Assembly: GCF_003457605.1 (NCBI RefSeq)
Contig: NZ_QRAN01000029.1
Span: forward strand, 1-32,610
Reading direction: 5' to 3'
DNA: 32,610 bases
Origin: Seongchinamella sediminis
GTDB taxonomy: Bacteria > Pseudomonadota > Gammaproteobacteria > Pseudomonadales > Halieaceae
The notes under the pieces were generated by a model that worked only from the letters and a program-made list of their open reading frames with translations, did not search any database and had not been told where the DNA came from. The translations under genes and the position numbers were made by a program. This document shows, piece by piece, positions 1 to 8,429 of the stretch. Position 1 is the stretch's first letter, and the number at the start of each line of letters is the position of its first letter.

Positions 1-2
1 GC

Positions 3-101
3 GCCGCAGATACGGTGGAGAAGCTCGAGGCCCTGCTCCCGTGGAACGTTGACCTGCCGCGATTTGAAAAAAATGTGCCGGCTTATCCCAGGGGCAAGTA
101 G
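3..101 (+). pseudogene. IS66-type transposase, C-terminal tail only (enters from window edge)
   Basis: An open frame runs in from the left edge and stops at TAG 99-101. Its 32 residues contain TVEKLEALLPWNV, which resembles the C-terminal end of IS66-family TnpC transposases, where a conserved 'EALLPWN' tail follows the DDE domain. Only the tail is visible, so whether the upstream gene is intact cannot be judged. The next mobile-element fragment begins within a few bases of the stop, which suggests insertion or deletion between two elements. The call rests on a short motif and is tentative. Confidence 0.5.
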
Positions 102-556
102 GCAGATTTAACGCCGCTTACATTGCACCGGCCCTGACCAAATTATCTGCACTGCCCGAGGCGTTGGGCACGGTAACGGACCTGCTGGCCGACACAGGTT
201 ACTTTAGCGGAGCGAATGTAGAGGCCTGTGTAGGGAGCAACATCCAGCCGTCACTGGCGGTAGCGCGTGATCAACACCACCTGTCCGTGTTTGACCGGTT
301 TGCTTCTGATGATCCGGTGCCCATTACGGAAGATCCGGTGACGCTGATGAAACACCAGTTGACGACAGAAGCCGGGCGGGCACTGTATGCGCTGAGAAAG
401 CAAACGGTGGAGCCGGTGTTCGGTATTATCAAACAGGTGATGGGGCTGAGGCAGTTCTCGATGCGAGGCTTGGATAAGGTCACGGGCGAGTGGACATTGG
501 CGACCCTGGCGTGGAACGTGAAGCGCATGAACGTGTTGAGAATGGCTCTGTCATGA
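68..556 (+). pseudogene. IS1182-type DDE transposase, 5'-truncated
   Basis: The frame is closed upstream by TGA at 65-67 and has no plausible start near it; the first ATG-like start is only at 164. The readable part contains LADTGYFS, the second catalytic Asp region of IS1182-type transposases, and ends with VEPVFGIIKQVMGLRQF, carrying the catalytic Glu, followed by the RGLDKVTGEW and WNVKRM tail typical of the family. About 160 residues remain of a usual 450-500, so the N-terminal half with the first Asp is gone. Residues just before the LADTGYFS region (near 104-125) look like a join between two distant parts of the original protein, which implies an internal deletion. Inactive remnant. Confidence 0.75.
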
Positions 557-814
557 GGGTCATTTACCGTTTAAGCCCCTTGCGGGAGCCGCACAGAGGG
601 GCCCATGGGGCCGAGCTGGCCGCTGCGGTAGCCATCAGCGGCCAAGATTTGCCCATGGATACACACGACATTGTTAAACGGAGTCTGTCAGGTGCAAGTC
701 CGACAGGCTGCTAGGAATCAATTTTAGTGCGTATTCTGTGGAACGTGGGCGCCCATTTCGGGAATCAGTTTCGTGGGGGGAAAGGGCAGGTGATTGGCAG
801 TCTACTCAATAGGC
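557..814. mobile_element. Noncoding mobile-element debris between transposase remnant and glycosyltransferase operon
   Basis: No credible gene is present. The stretch contains a 9-bp inverted repeat (617-625 with 636-644, 10-base loop), a direct repeat GCCCATGG at 601-608 and 651-658, and a small stem CTGTC/GACAG (685-689, 702-706) enclosing GGTGCAAGTCC. The last motif within a stem is reminiscent of bacterial group II intron domain I, or of IS ends with an AAGTCCGACAGGCTGCTA sequence. Neither identity can be settled by eye. It marks the boundary of the polysaccharide locus. Confidence 0.35.
617..644. repeat. 9-bp inverted repeat (hairpin) in IS debris
   Basis: TGGCCGCTG at 617-625 is the exact reverse complement of CAGCGGCCA at 636-644, with a 10-base loop. 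There is no T tract after it, so it is not an obvious intrinsic terminator. It lies inside the mobile-element remnant. Confidence 0.6.
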
Positions 815-1909
815 TCATAAAGCTAACTCGTCATAATATTCTTCGATAACCCGAACCGGTTTTTCAACAAAATCGGCTTCGATGATTTCCCTGCCGCGGT
901 TTCCCATCGACCTTCGTAATCCGGGGTTGTTAATTAGCGTAATGGTTCGATCGAGAAGCATGTCTATATCGTCTTTCTCGATAAGAAATCCATTTTCTCC
1001 ATCCCGAACAATCTCAGGGATGCCACCGGAGCGGGTAGAAATAATCGGTCTTCTGGAGGCGCCTGCCTCAATATTGATTAACCCGAAAGGTTCCTCCCAG
1101 CGGGAGGGCATGACTATTATGTCTGCAGCATGGTAAATGTTTTCCACGTCATTGCGATGACCCAGATAACGGACTCGCGGGTCTGCGCCAATTTTTTCTT
1201 CCAGATCTTCCGCACTGTAAGAGCCCCGAAACTTACTTTTGTCGCGGCAAGCACCTGCAATCAGGAACTTGATATGAGGTTCACTTATGCGCTGAGTCAG
1301 TTCGATAAATAAATCGATGCCTTTAATTTCACGAATCTGGCCAAGAAATGCAATAACGATATCTGAGTCTTCAATCTGCAAAGATGGCCTGATATTGCTC
1401 GCACGCTCGTATCGTTGTGGATCTACCGGGCAATAAGCTACTTTTATTGGCACTCCCATGGTCTCGGAGTGGGTGGCGGTATAGTGCGAATTGGCTAACG
1501 CGAGGCTGCAGTATTTAATGAAAGGCGGAGGGTTGAGGCAGCAGACATGTAGGTGAGTAATAATAGGAATGCGCAACAGCTTGGCGGCAAGTATCTCGGC
1601 AGGTCGCCAATAGCCCGTGTGATTTATGTGTACTATATCCACTCGGTGCTGGATAAAAAATTTCATTGTACTGAAAACGCCGGCTCCATACTTAGCAATG
1701 CTCAGTACACCATTAGGTTCATGAGTTCCCCAGACGCGATAGGGTATCTTCATTTGGTCAAGCTGTGGAAAGATCGGTCCGGAAGCAGGGAAGAGAATTA
1801 TCGGCTCATACTTTGTTCGATCGAGCAGCTTAAGGGTGTCGAACAGGTACCTGCTCGCGCCACCCCAGTCGCCGGCGCTCGTCGCGAGATAGCAAATCAC
1901 TTTTTTCAA
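815..1909 (-). CDS. GT4-family glycosyltransferase (GT-B fold)
   Basis: 364 residues. It probably transfers a sugar from a nucleotide donor onto a lipid-linked polysaccharide intermediate at the cytoplasmic face of the inner membrane. The N-terminal half has the glycine-rich acceptor-side loop (GDWGGASRYLFD, residues 13-24). The C-terminal Rossmann domain begins near residue 185 with FLGQIREIKGID and carries the GT4 EX7E motif, Glu273 and Glu281, within WEEPFGLINIEA. The start is TTG with AAGG a few bases upstream. It is the third gene of a leftward operon after the sulfotransferase and GT2 genes, with a 108-bp gap to the GT2 stop. The gene is richer in A+T than the locus core and abuts IS remnants, consistent with a recombining serotype-like edge. 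Sugar specificity cannot be read from sequence. Confidence 0.88.
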   Translation of the reverse strand: MKKVICYLATSAGDWGGASRYLFDTLKLLDRTKYEPIILFPASGPIFPQLDQMKIPYRVWGTHEPNGVLSIAKYGAGVFSTMKFFIQHRVDIVHINHTGYWRPAEILAAKLLRIPIITHLHVCCLNPPPFIKYCSLALANSHYTATHSETMGVPIKVAYCPVDPQRYERASNIRPSLQIEDSDIVIAFLGQIREIKGIDLFIELTQRISEPHIKFLIAGACRDKSKFRGSYSAEDLEEKIGADPRVRYLGHRNDVENIYHAADIIVMPSRWEEPFGLINIEAGASRRPIISTRSGGIPEIVRDGENGFLIEKDDIDMLLDRTITLINNPGLRRSMGNRGREIIEADFVEKPVRVIEEYYDELAL

Positions 1910-2017
1910 ACCTTAAAGCCTCTCTTCTTTATCAGCTAGACTTGTCATCTTGCCAGTGTACGCGCGGAAAGTTTGTCTCTTCATCTTTCGCCGGGATTTT
2001 TCCCCATTGTAGCCATG

Positions 2018-2953
2018 CTATCTCGAATTGCTTATATCCAGTTGAAATTTTCGTAGCGCATCAAACGCTATTCCCAATACCAACCGACCACGAGCAATGG
2101 GAGATCGAATAAACGCCTCCGCTAGATGCCGGAGAGCTTCTCCGCGACGACCCGCCCGAATCTCCCATTTTGCATAATCCGCAAGCATACTCGCGTAGGC
2201 TGCCTGCCAGAAACGACCTTGTTCTTTCTTGGGCAGTAGATCTCGATTTTTGTGCATAACCTGTATCGCAGACTGGCGCATCACGTCCAGATTTCCACTC
2301 ATGCTGGTACTTGATTTGATTATTACCGTCAGTGGTTCATCAATACACGCATAATTGCTAATCGCGGCTAACCGCATCCACATGTCCACATCCTCGAGGC
2401 TTCGCAATTCGGTATCAAACATTCCCGCACGGTCAAATAATTGGCTGCGTGCCATCACTCCGGAACCGCTGCCGGATATGCTTGCGTGACGGAGGAAAAT
2501 AGCATTCAGCAGGGTGGAGTCTATGGTCGGGCAATCCCACGTACCCATGGGCTTACCCTCGGGGCTGATCACCTGCGTGCGTGTGGAGCAAAAGCCAAGG
2601 TCAGGATCCTGTTGCAGGCAGCCTACTTGCCGGGCCAACTTCTCCGGCAGCCAGTAGTCGTCGGCATCGAGAAACGCAAGGAATTCTCCGCGCGCGTTTT
2701 TTATACCAAGATTCCGGGCACTGCATAGGCCACCATTGGACTGGGAAAGTACGCGAATGGCATCGCCATACCCAGCTAGCACCTCGGCTGTGGAATCGGT
2801 ACTGCCATCGTTCACCACCAAGACTTCCCTTTGTGAATAGGTCTGCGCCAAGGCGCTATCGATGGCTCTATTGACCCAGTCGGCCGCGTTATAAGCAGGG
2901 ATGATCACGCTGACAAGGTTTGGTTCCGTTCGCATCTCGCCGCTTTTGGTCAT
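2018..2953 (-). CDS. GT2-family glycosyltransferase (GT-A fold)
   Basis: 311 residues. The GT2 core is at the N terminus: VSVIIPAYN (14-22), VVNDGSTDST (46-55) binding the nucleotide, and FLDADDYW (94-101) with the metal-binding DxD motif. The remaining C-terminal part has no obvious membrane segments, so this is a soluble or peripheral enzyme, not a processive synthase. The start ATG at 2953 directly follows the TGA stop of the sulfotransferase (2954-2956), and GAGGTGAG within the end of that gene serves as ribosome-binding site, so the two are translationally coupled. Expected role: adding one sugar to the exopolysaccharide repeat unit. Donor and linkage unknown. Confidence 0.9.
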   Translation of the reverse strand: MTKSGEMRTEPNLVSVIIPAYNAADWVNRAIDSALAQTYSQREVLVVNDGSTDSTAEVLAGYGDAIRVLSQSNGGLCSARNLGIKNARGEFLAFLDADDYWLPEKLARQVGCLQQDPDLGFCSTRTQVISPEGKPMGTWDCPTIDSTLLNAIFLRHASISGSGSGVMARSQLFDRAGMFDTELRSLEDVDMWMRLAAISNYACIDEPLTVIIKSSTSMSGNLDVMRQSAIQVMHKNRDLLPKKEQGRFWQAAYASMLADYAKWEIRAGRRGEALRHLAEAFIRSPIARGRLVLGIAFDALRKFQLDISNSR

Positions 2954-3934
2954 TCAGTTGCTCACCTCGTATTCCAGCTTACGCATCATTGGTGCGATGT
3001 CAGGCAGTATACGTTCAATCTCGTCGGGATGGCGCTCGCGCCACTTCTCTCGCTGCGGTGGTCCACTAACAATGCTGGTGGGACGACGGTCCAGGCTGGC
3101 GCAGTGAGCCTCCAACTGCTTATCAAAGGTGACTCCCAGCCTGCCGAATACTTCGCTGAACAGGTCCACCGGCCGATCCAGAATGTCCTCGTAGCGAATC
3201 TGTATCCACTGCTCAGGCGGAATGCATGTGCTGGCTTCCAGGGCCATCCCATTGGCGGTCAGCCACTGATAGGCACATACATCTTCGAGATTGGCGTGGT
3301 TATAGTCCCGCCAGCCAGGCGGCAGGAAGAAATGCCACTCTTTAAACTCACCACTATTTATCGATACGGGTTCGGGCGAAGGGCCGAAGAATTGGTCGAG
3401 TCCGAAAGCGCCGTCTGTGCGACCCTGTCGCCACCCATCTATCATTGAACTGATGTTGTCACGGCCATCCCGGTGGATAAAGACAAACCGGGCATTGGGA
3501 AATAGTTTGTACAGGTACGGAACGCGCAGGGTATTGATGCAGGTTTTATCCAGCACCACACCTGCACCGAGGCGTTGGTAAAAATAGCGCAATGCAGAGT
3601 CGCGATGTTCTGGTTTGGCGTCCTGGGCACCTGCTGCCTCCGATTCCCAGCCATTGTTGAGGGGACCATACAGGCTGTTCCAGAATTGGGGAATTTCGTA
3701 GCCTAAATTCAGGAACGCCCCGGAGGCAATAAGAGTTTCATATGTCACGGTGGTGCCCGAGCGAGAGCACCCGACGAGAAAAATAGGGTCCGATTGTTCA
3801 GGGCGTAACATATCCCACCATTGTCCCCGCAGAGCGAGCTTTGCCGCATGCAGGTTTTTGGCCCTAATATCGGCATCGAGAAGCTTCAGCAATTTTTGAA
3901 GACTTTTCACCTGTCTTCGCCCCGAGGTTGTCAT
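2954..3934 (-). CDS. Sulfotransferase family protein (PAPS-dependent)
   Basis: 326 residues. It resembles cytosolic/Golgi-type sulfotransferases that move sulfate from 3'-phosphoadenosine-5'-phosphosulfate to an acceptor hydroxyl. The 5'-phosphosulfate loop is CSRSGTT (residues 56-62) after the strand DPIFLVG; the 3'-phosphate motif is seen in RFVFIHRDGRDNISSM (149-164). No signal peptide or membrane span is visible, so it should act in the cytoplasm. It is the first gene of the operon with two glycosyltransferases, so a sugar of the lipid-linked repeat unit is a likely acceptor, giving a sulfated polysaccharide. Start ATG at 3934 with GGAAGC just upstream. The alternative, a protein or lipid acceptor, cannot be excluded. 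Confidence 0.87.
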   Translation of the reverse strand: MTTSGRRQVKSLQKLLKLLDADIRAKNLHAAKLALRGQWWDMLRPEQSDPIFLVGCSRSGTTVTYETLIASGAFLNLGYEIPQFWNSLYGPLNNGWESEAAGAQDAKPEHRDSALRYFYQRLGAGVVLDKTCINTLRVPYLYKLFPNARFVFIHRDGRDNISSMIDGWRQGRTDGAFGLDQFFGPSPEPVSINSGEFKEWHFFLPPGWRDYNHANLEDVCAYQWLTANGMALEASTCIPPEQWIQIRYEDILDRPVDLFSEVFGRLGVTFDKQLEAHCASLDRRPTSIVSGPPQREKWRERHPDEIERILPDIAPMMRKLEYEVSN

Positions 3935-4196
3935 GCCGCTTCCAGATTCATTTCTTGCTCAATTGTACTCTCGTGCTTTGATGCTAATAGTATCCTAAAA
4001 AAGCTAATTTAGAGGTCTCCCATAATTGAATTTTTGCCGAATCTGCGAGCCATTTAGCACCGTGAGCGACGCGATCAGAAGGTATCTGCCGCATAATTTC
4101 ATTGGCTGGCCCGTATTGAACTATATGCTGCGTTGATTCGCTCGCTGTCAATGCAGCAGTTTGTTTGCTATATAGTTTGTATATGAGCGGGCGACG
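3935..4196. promoter_or_regulatory. Divergent intergenic region between sulfotransferase operon and co-polymerase gene
   Basis: This 262-bp A+T-rich gap must hold promoters for both directions. On the minus strand, TACTAT (about 3987-3992) is a possible -10 box for the glycosyltransferase operon; on the plus strand, TGCTATATA near 4168-4176 resembles an extended -10 before the co-polymerase. Neither has a good -35 at the proper distance. No GG-N10-GC sigma-54 site of quality was seen here. Confidence 0.3.
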
Positions 4197-5714
4197 ATGG
4201 TCTTAAAAATACGCCGGTTTCCACCCACCGTTGGATTCGAGACGACAATGATCACCAATTCTGCCGGAGTTGAACCCTTGCCGCGATTCTCCCGATACCC
4301 GGGTGGAAGCGATGATGTGGCGTGGCGTGACTCGCCCCGGGTGAAACTCTTTGCCGTCGTTGCTGGATTAGTCCTCCTTTACGGTCTCGTCTGGACGCTA
4401 CTGCAGCCCAAGATCTACCGCAGCAGTGCCACCATCCTGATGAGCGCCCCCAGCGCTATCGACGCGGAGGCGGCCACGGCGGATATCCAGGGAGTCGCTA
4501 TCCAGCGCACCATTCTGTTGGGGGAGGATATTACCGGGCGGTTGTCGGCCGAGTTGGGTTCCCAGTGGGGTATCAGCCAGGACGCCGCGGACCTGCGGCA
4601 ATTGCTGGGGGTGGACCCGGTGCCGGAGACCAACCTGGTGGAAATGTCTGCACAGGGTCCGGAAAGCGAGGTGTTGCCGCAGGTCGTCAATACCTGGATC
4701 GATGTGTATGTGGCAGTCAGGGCCGAGGACATCGAACAACGGAAGGCCCAGACCCTGAGGGTCGTGCAGGATGAGCTCGACGGCCTGGCGGTGAAGCTGG
4801 AGCAGGCGAGGATCGCTCTGGATGAGTATCGGGACAAACACGAGATTATTTCCGCGGAGCGGCAGGAAAACGAGGTGTTGGCCCGCCTCGATGGGCTTAA
4901 CAAGGCACTCAACAATGCCATCGAGGAGGAGGCCAAGACCGGGGCCTACCTGGACACACTGCGCAGAGCCATCTCCGGGGGCGCGCAGGTGGTGCCTGGC
5001 GAAGAACGCCGGAGCGTAGAGGCCATGCAGGAGGAACTGCGCGCATTGCAGGTTCAGATGGTGGAAATGAGCAGGCGCTACACCCCTGAATATATCGAGA
5101 AACAGCCCAAGTTGCGCGCCATTCCCGAACGCATTGAGGAGCTGGAAGTGAACCTGGCGCGGGCACTGAGCCAGGGCAGGGCAACGGAACTGGCCAACGC
5201 CACCCAGGCTCATGCCGCGGCGCAGCAGACAGTGTTCGACCTGCAGCGCAAACTCGACCAGCACAAACAGGATGTAGCGGAATTCAATACCATCTACGCT
5301 ACTCACGAGGCCCTGGTGGAGGACCTCGCGGCCCTGGAGCAGTTGAACCGGGATGCCCAGGCGAGGCAGGTGCAGGTAGAGGTGCGCCAGGTGGAGAAAT
5401 ATCCCCAGGTTTCGGTCATCGCAAGGCCGGGAAGAGAGAGCGAGCGCATCGGCCCGGATTACCTGATGTTGTTGGGGGGTACTGTGGTCGCCGCGCTTGG
5501 CCTTGGAATATTCAGTGTCTGGCTATACGGGTTCCTCAGCCCGAGAAGAGACCAACCAGCCTACGTGACCCTGTCCGGTGTGCATATGTACCCACCGGAG
5601 GCTAGTGAGCAGCTGGGTTACGCGGGCCAGCCGAACCCCGAGTTGTCACAAGACCGCACACATAGACTGGAAAAACGCGACGGCGAGGATGATGACACGT
5701 CTCCCAAAGGGTGA
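4197..5714 (+). CDS. Wzz/GumC-type polysaccharide co-polymerase (chain length determinant)
   Basis: 505 residues. It belongs to the inner-membrane polysaccharide co-polymerase class that controls chain length and links polymerisation to export. Two membrane segments bracket a long periplasmic domain: about residues 50-68 and 423-446. Between them are the usual post-TM1 strand (YRSSATILMS), and long predicted coiled coils at about 190-290 and 320-410. After the second membrane span there is a tail of about 60 residues without a Walker motif, so there is no fused BY-kinase; the tail is hydrophilic and acidic at its end. An internal ATG at 4248 is an alternative start; neither start has a strong Shine-Dalgarno sequence. 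It is divergent from the glycosyltransferase operon and convergent with the VanZ gene. Confidence 0.85.
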   Translation: MVLKIRRFPPTVGFETTMITNSAGVEPLPRFSRYPGGSDDVAWRDSPRVKLFAVVAGLVLLYGLVWTLLQPKIYRSSATILMSAPSAIDAEAATADIQGVAIQRTILLGEDITGRLSAELGSQWGISQDAADLRQLLGVDPVPETNLVEMSAQGPESEVLPQVVNTWIDVYVAVRAEDIEQRKAQTLRVVQDELDGLAVKLEQARIALDEYRDKHEIISAERQENEVLARLDGLNKALNNAIEEEAKTGAYLDTLRRAISGGAQVVPGEERRSVEAMQEELRALQVQMVEMSRRYTPEYIEKQPKLRAIPERIEELEVNLARALSQGRATELANATQAHAAAQQTVFDLQRKLDQHKQDVAEFNTIYATHEALVEDLAALEQLNRDAQARQVQVEVRQVEKYPQVSVIARPGRESERIGPDYLMLLGGTVVAALGLGIFSVWLYGFLSPRRDQPAYVTLSGVHMYPPEASEQLGYAGQPNPELSQDRTHRLEKRDGEDDDTSPKG

Positions 5715-5743
5715 TCAGTCTATTTGCTGCTCCTGGGGAACCC

Positions 5744-8140
5744 CTACCTTCTAGGCGGCTTGGGTGGCTGATTGGTGTAGTCGAATAGGGGTGAGGTACT
5801 GCTTGTTCGCCTAACAAATTGCGACCATAAGCTCAGCCAAAGCTGTAACTGCAGCAGGGATATGGCAAAGATCAAGGCATAATGAGCTACACAAAATCGC
5901 ATGAACAACTGCCCGGGTTCCAGGTAATTATCACGATTGGCACTGAGCAAGAACTGCATGGCGGAAAACACCTTGCCGTACTTGAGAATAAACTGTTCCA
6001 GGCCCTGGTTCAGCAGCCAGTATCCAAGCGGGGCCGAGACAAGCGGTAGCAGCAGGTGCATCCAGCGCTTTCGCGATCCAAAATATCGTACGAATGAAAG
6101 TGACAGGCCGCAATAGACCAGCAGCATAAGGTAGGCGGGAACAAATAAAACGGCCCAGGACCTGCCTCTGCCGGGCAGTAATTCAATGATGTTGTCGGTG
6201 CCCGCCCACCGGATCACCACAAAGTAGGCCAGCAATAAAGCGGCTATCAGCGTTGTGATGAGCACCGCCTTACGTAGCCTCACGGCGTAGACTTGTGAGA
6301 GTACAAGCGCCGAGGCCAGCCAGGTGAGGGTGGAAATAAACAGGAACAAGCCCAGGAAGCGAAGCGTCAACTCGATAAACCGGAAGCTTTCCCAAACGGG
6401 AGCGCCCACAATGTCGTGGATACTTTCCAGCGGAAAAACCAACCATACCAGTACCCAGGTTACCAGGGAATGCACTGTGATAAATCCAACGACAGGTCCA
6501 GGGAAATTTATATTCCCAGGTTTTAAGTGGCGAAGTCTCGGTAACAAAACGGTCATGGGCAGGCCAAACACCCAGTACGCGGTAAAAATCAATCCGAGCA
6601 CGCGGATCCAGCGATAATCACCTGCGACCAGTTCGCGGATATTGTAGGGAATGGCCTGTGAGCCCAGCAGGGCAGAAGCGACGCCTGAGGCAACAAGCAA
6701 CGTGAATAAGAGGAACAGAGCAGTGGCGAGGTTCCACACCACGACCGATTGCGTGGATAGGGGCGCTGGGGGCTCAATTGATGCCGGTTCTGTCTGCGGA
6801 GCTGTTACAGACTTATTCAGCACCCGACTTTGCACAAATCCGGCGCCAAAGAAGCCCAGTGCACCACCGATAAACTGGAGCACTACATCGGTATTGCTGG
6901 GGAATTTTTCCGCAATTGCGGTCTGCCCTAATTCTATAACTACAGCCACACAGAGCATAGCCAGCACGGCACAGGCGGTGTAGGCTCGCGACAGAAAATG
7001 GGGCAATTGTGCAGGCCTGGCCAGGAATAAAATGGCCCCCAGCGGCATAAAAAAGAATATCCGCCTGATGAGTTCGGTAATGGCCCGAAATTCAGTGCCC
7101 ATATAGTAGGAACGGAACGGTACTTCGGCAAATCGGCCGACTCTCTGCCGAAGAAAGCTACCATCAAAATTGAAATCGTAGGGGTACCAGAAAACCAGCA
7201 TCAGGATAGCTGCCCAGACGGAAAAAAGAAGGGCGCCCAGGGCGACTTTTTGCCACTGCGCTCCTGGGGCTGGCATCGCGGGAGTATCGCTGCCTTGACT
7301 AAAACGGCGAGCAATGACTGCACCGGCAACAGCACCGAGCAGCGCCGTAAATATATCGGTGATATCAGTCACTCGGGAGAACACAAACAGTTGCAGGCAC
7401 TCCAATAGCGCGGCTACCGCTACCGTCCAGAGGATGGCTCCGGCGACAGTCTTGCGAGCGCTGAGCACCAGCAGCAGGCTGACCGGCACCCACACAACAA
7501 TGTCGGTCAGCAGTTCGTAGATGAACTCGATGGGGGCGTCAGGCAAAGCGGAAAACGGGATCAATACAACCTTGCCTTCTTCCCATTTGTGATACACCTC
7601 CACCGGGCTGATGGTAAGGTCCAGCGGTAGCAAACTGTAGCCGTAGACCAGAGCGAGGTAGCCCCACAGGGCTTTCTCCGCCACTGATCGTGTCCCGGAG
7701 GCCGCGCTGAATCGCTCAATGTAACTCAGGTAAAGTGAACCGGTGCGCCACCACAGCAGGACGCCTATCACGCTGCCCAGGGTTTGGGCAAACACGTCGT
7801 TTTGGGAAACGGTTCTTGGGGGGAAAAAGATTTGCACGAACTCGATGAAGATGCCCAGTGTTGCGCAGAAAATGAGCGCCACCAATGCGGCTACCAGTTT
7901 GGCCCCGCGGCTTTTGCCCCACATGGAACCACACACCAGGAAGGCCAGGGGAATCATCAACAGGCCGTTGGCTACCCAGTCCGCCCTGGAGCCAATACCC
8001 AGGTTCAAAAACCGTATCTGGCGAAAGCGATCTATGGCTTCAGCGAGGGGTAGCGGGGTGAAATTCAGTGGTACAAGGCTGCCATAAACCACAAAAACCA
8101 GATAAAGGCAGGCGGGCAGATAGAGCCACCTGGCCAGCAT
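5744..8140 (-). CDS. Large polytopic membrane protein with three tandem VanZ modules
   Basis: About 798 residues from the ATG at 8140. Three successive VanZ-like modules are visible, each with an 'N/D...PLG' helix pair and a later E-x-x-Q...D signature: IEFVQIFFP...NDVFAQ, LECLQLFVF...TDIFTAL and IELGQTAIA...TDVVLQF. A fourth part of roughly 330 residues has about eight further membrane helices of no family I recognise. The frame stays open upstream to 8320 (ATG at 8203 is another option), but the extra N-terminal residues are hydrophilic and unlike the rest; no strong Shine-Dalgarno sequence decides between them. VanZ-family proteins of unknown activity recur near exosortase loci. It converges with the co-polymerase gene and diverges from the PHP gene, so a role in the polysaccharide/PEP-CTERM system is inferred. 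Confidence 0.75.
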   Translation of the reverse strand: MLARWLYLPACLYLVFVVYGSLVPLNFTPLPLAEAIDRFRQIRFLNLGIGSRADWVANGLLMIPLAFLVCGSMWGKSRGAKLVAALVALIFCATLGIFIEFVQIFFPPRTVSQNDVFAQTLGSVIGVLLWWRTGSLYLSYIERFSAASGTRSVAEKALWGYLALVYGYSLLPLDLTISPVEVYHKWEEGKVVLIPFSALPDAPIEFIYELLTDIVVWVPVSLLLVLSARKTVAGAILWTVAVAALLECLQLFVFSRVTDITDIFTALLGAVAGAVIARRFSQGSDTPAMPAPGAQWQKVALGALLFSVWAAILMLVFWYPYDFNFDGSFLRQRVGRFAEVPFRSYYMGTEFRAITELIRRIFFFMPLGAILFLARPAQLPHFLSRAYTACAVLAMLCVAVVIELGQTAIAEKFPSNTDVVLQFIGGALGFFGAGFVQSRVLNKSVTAPQTEPASIEPPAPLSTQSVVVWNLATALFLLFTLLVASGVASALLGSQAIPYNIRELVAGDYRWIRVLGLIFTAYWVFGLPMTVLLPRLRHLKPGNINFPGPVVGFITVHSLVTWVLVWLVFPLESIHDIVGAPVWESFRFIELTLRFLGLFLFISTLTWLASALVLSQVYAVRLRKAVLITTLIAALLLAYFVVIRWAGTDNIIELLPGRGRSWAVLFVPAYLMLLVYCGLSLSFVRYFGSRKRWMHLLLPLVSAPLGYWLLNQGLEQFILKYGKVFSAMQFLLSANRDNYLEPGQLFMRFCVAHYALIFAISLLQLQLWLSLWSQFVRRTSSTSPLFDYTNQPPKPPRR

Positions 8141-8429
8141 CACTTTGCTATAGTGATTATCGGAGCGGGCATTCGATGCTGTGTGGACGCCAGTCGATAC
8201 CATAGAAGTCTTCACAGACAAGGCGGGCGATGCTGGAATATAGCGCTTGCAGTATCCACACTGTTCCTCTGGCCTTGGTAATCGAGGGGTCGAGAGTATT
8301 CTTGCTGTTGTCCCCGGCATTTACAATACTTGTGGGTGAATTATGAGTAACGGGGGAGTAGCCATGTCTGGGAGGGGAGCGCGTGTCCACTAGCCAGGAG
8401 GTAGGGCGCTTACATTCACAAATGCCATT
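8141..8429. promoter_or_regulatory. Divergent intergenic region between VanZ and PHP genes
   Basis: 289 bp. AGGAGG at 8396-8401 is a strong Shine-Dalgarno-like string but lies 28 bases before the GTG at 8430, with no ATG/GTG/TTG at the normal distance. A seven-codon frame (ATG 8422 to TGA 8446-8448) overlaps a second possible GTG start of the PHP gene at 8445 in a GTGA arrangement. No convincing promoter or terminator could be called. Confidence 0.25.

Noticed and set aside
490-714. Short plus-strand frame after the IS1182 fragment
   Set aside because: Starts inside the transposase in another frame and runs into hairpin-rich debris; no protein character.
4398-5306. Open frame on the minus strand opposite the co-polymerase
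   Set aside because: His/Gln/Leu-rich shadow of coiled-coil codons, no motif.
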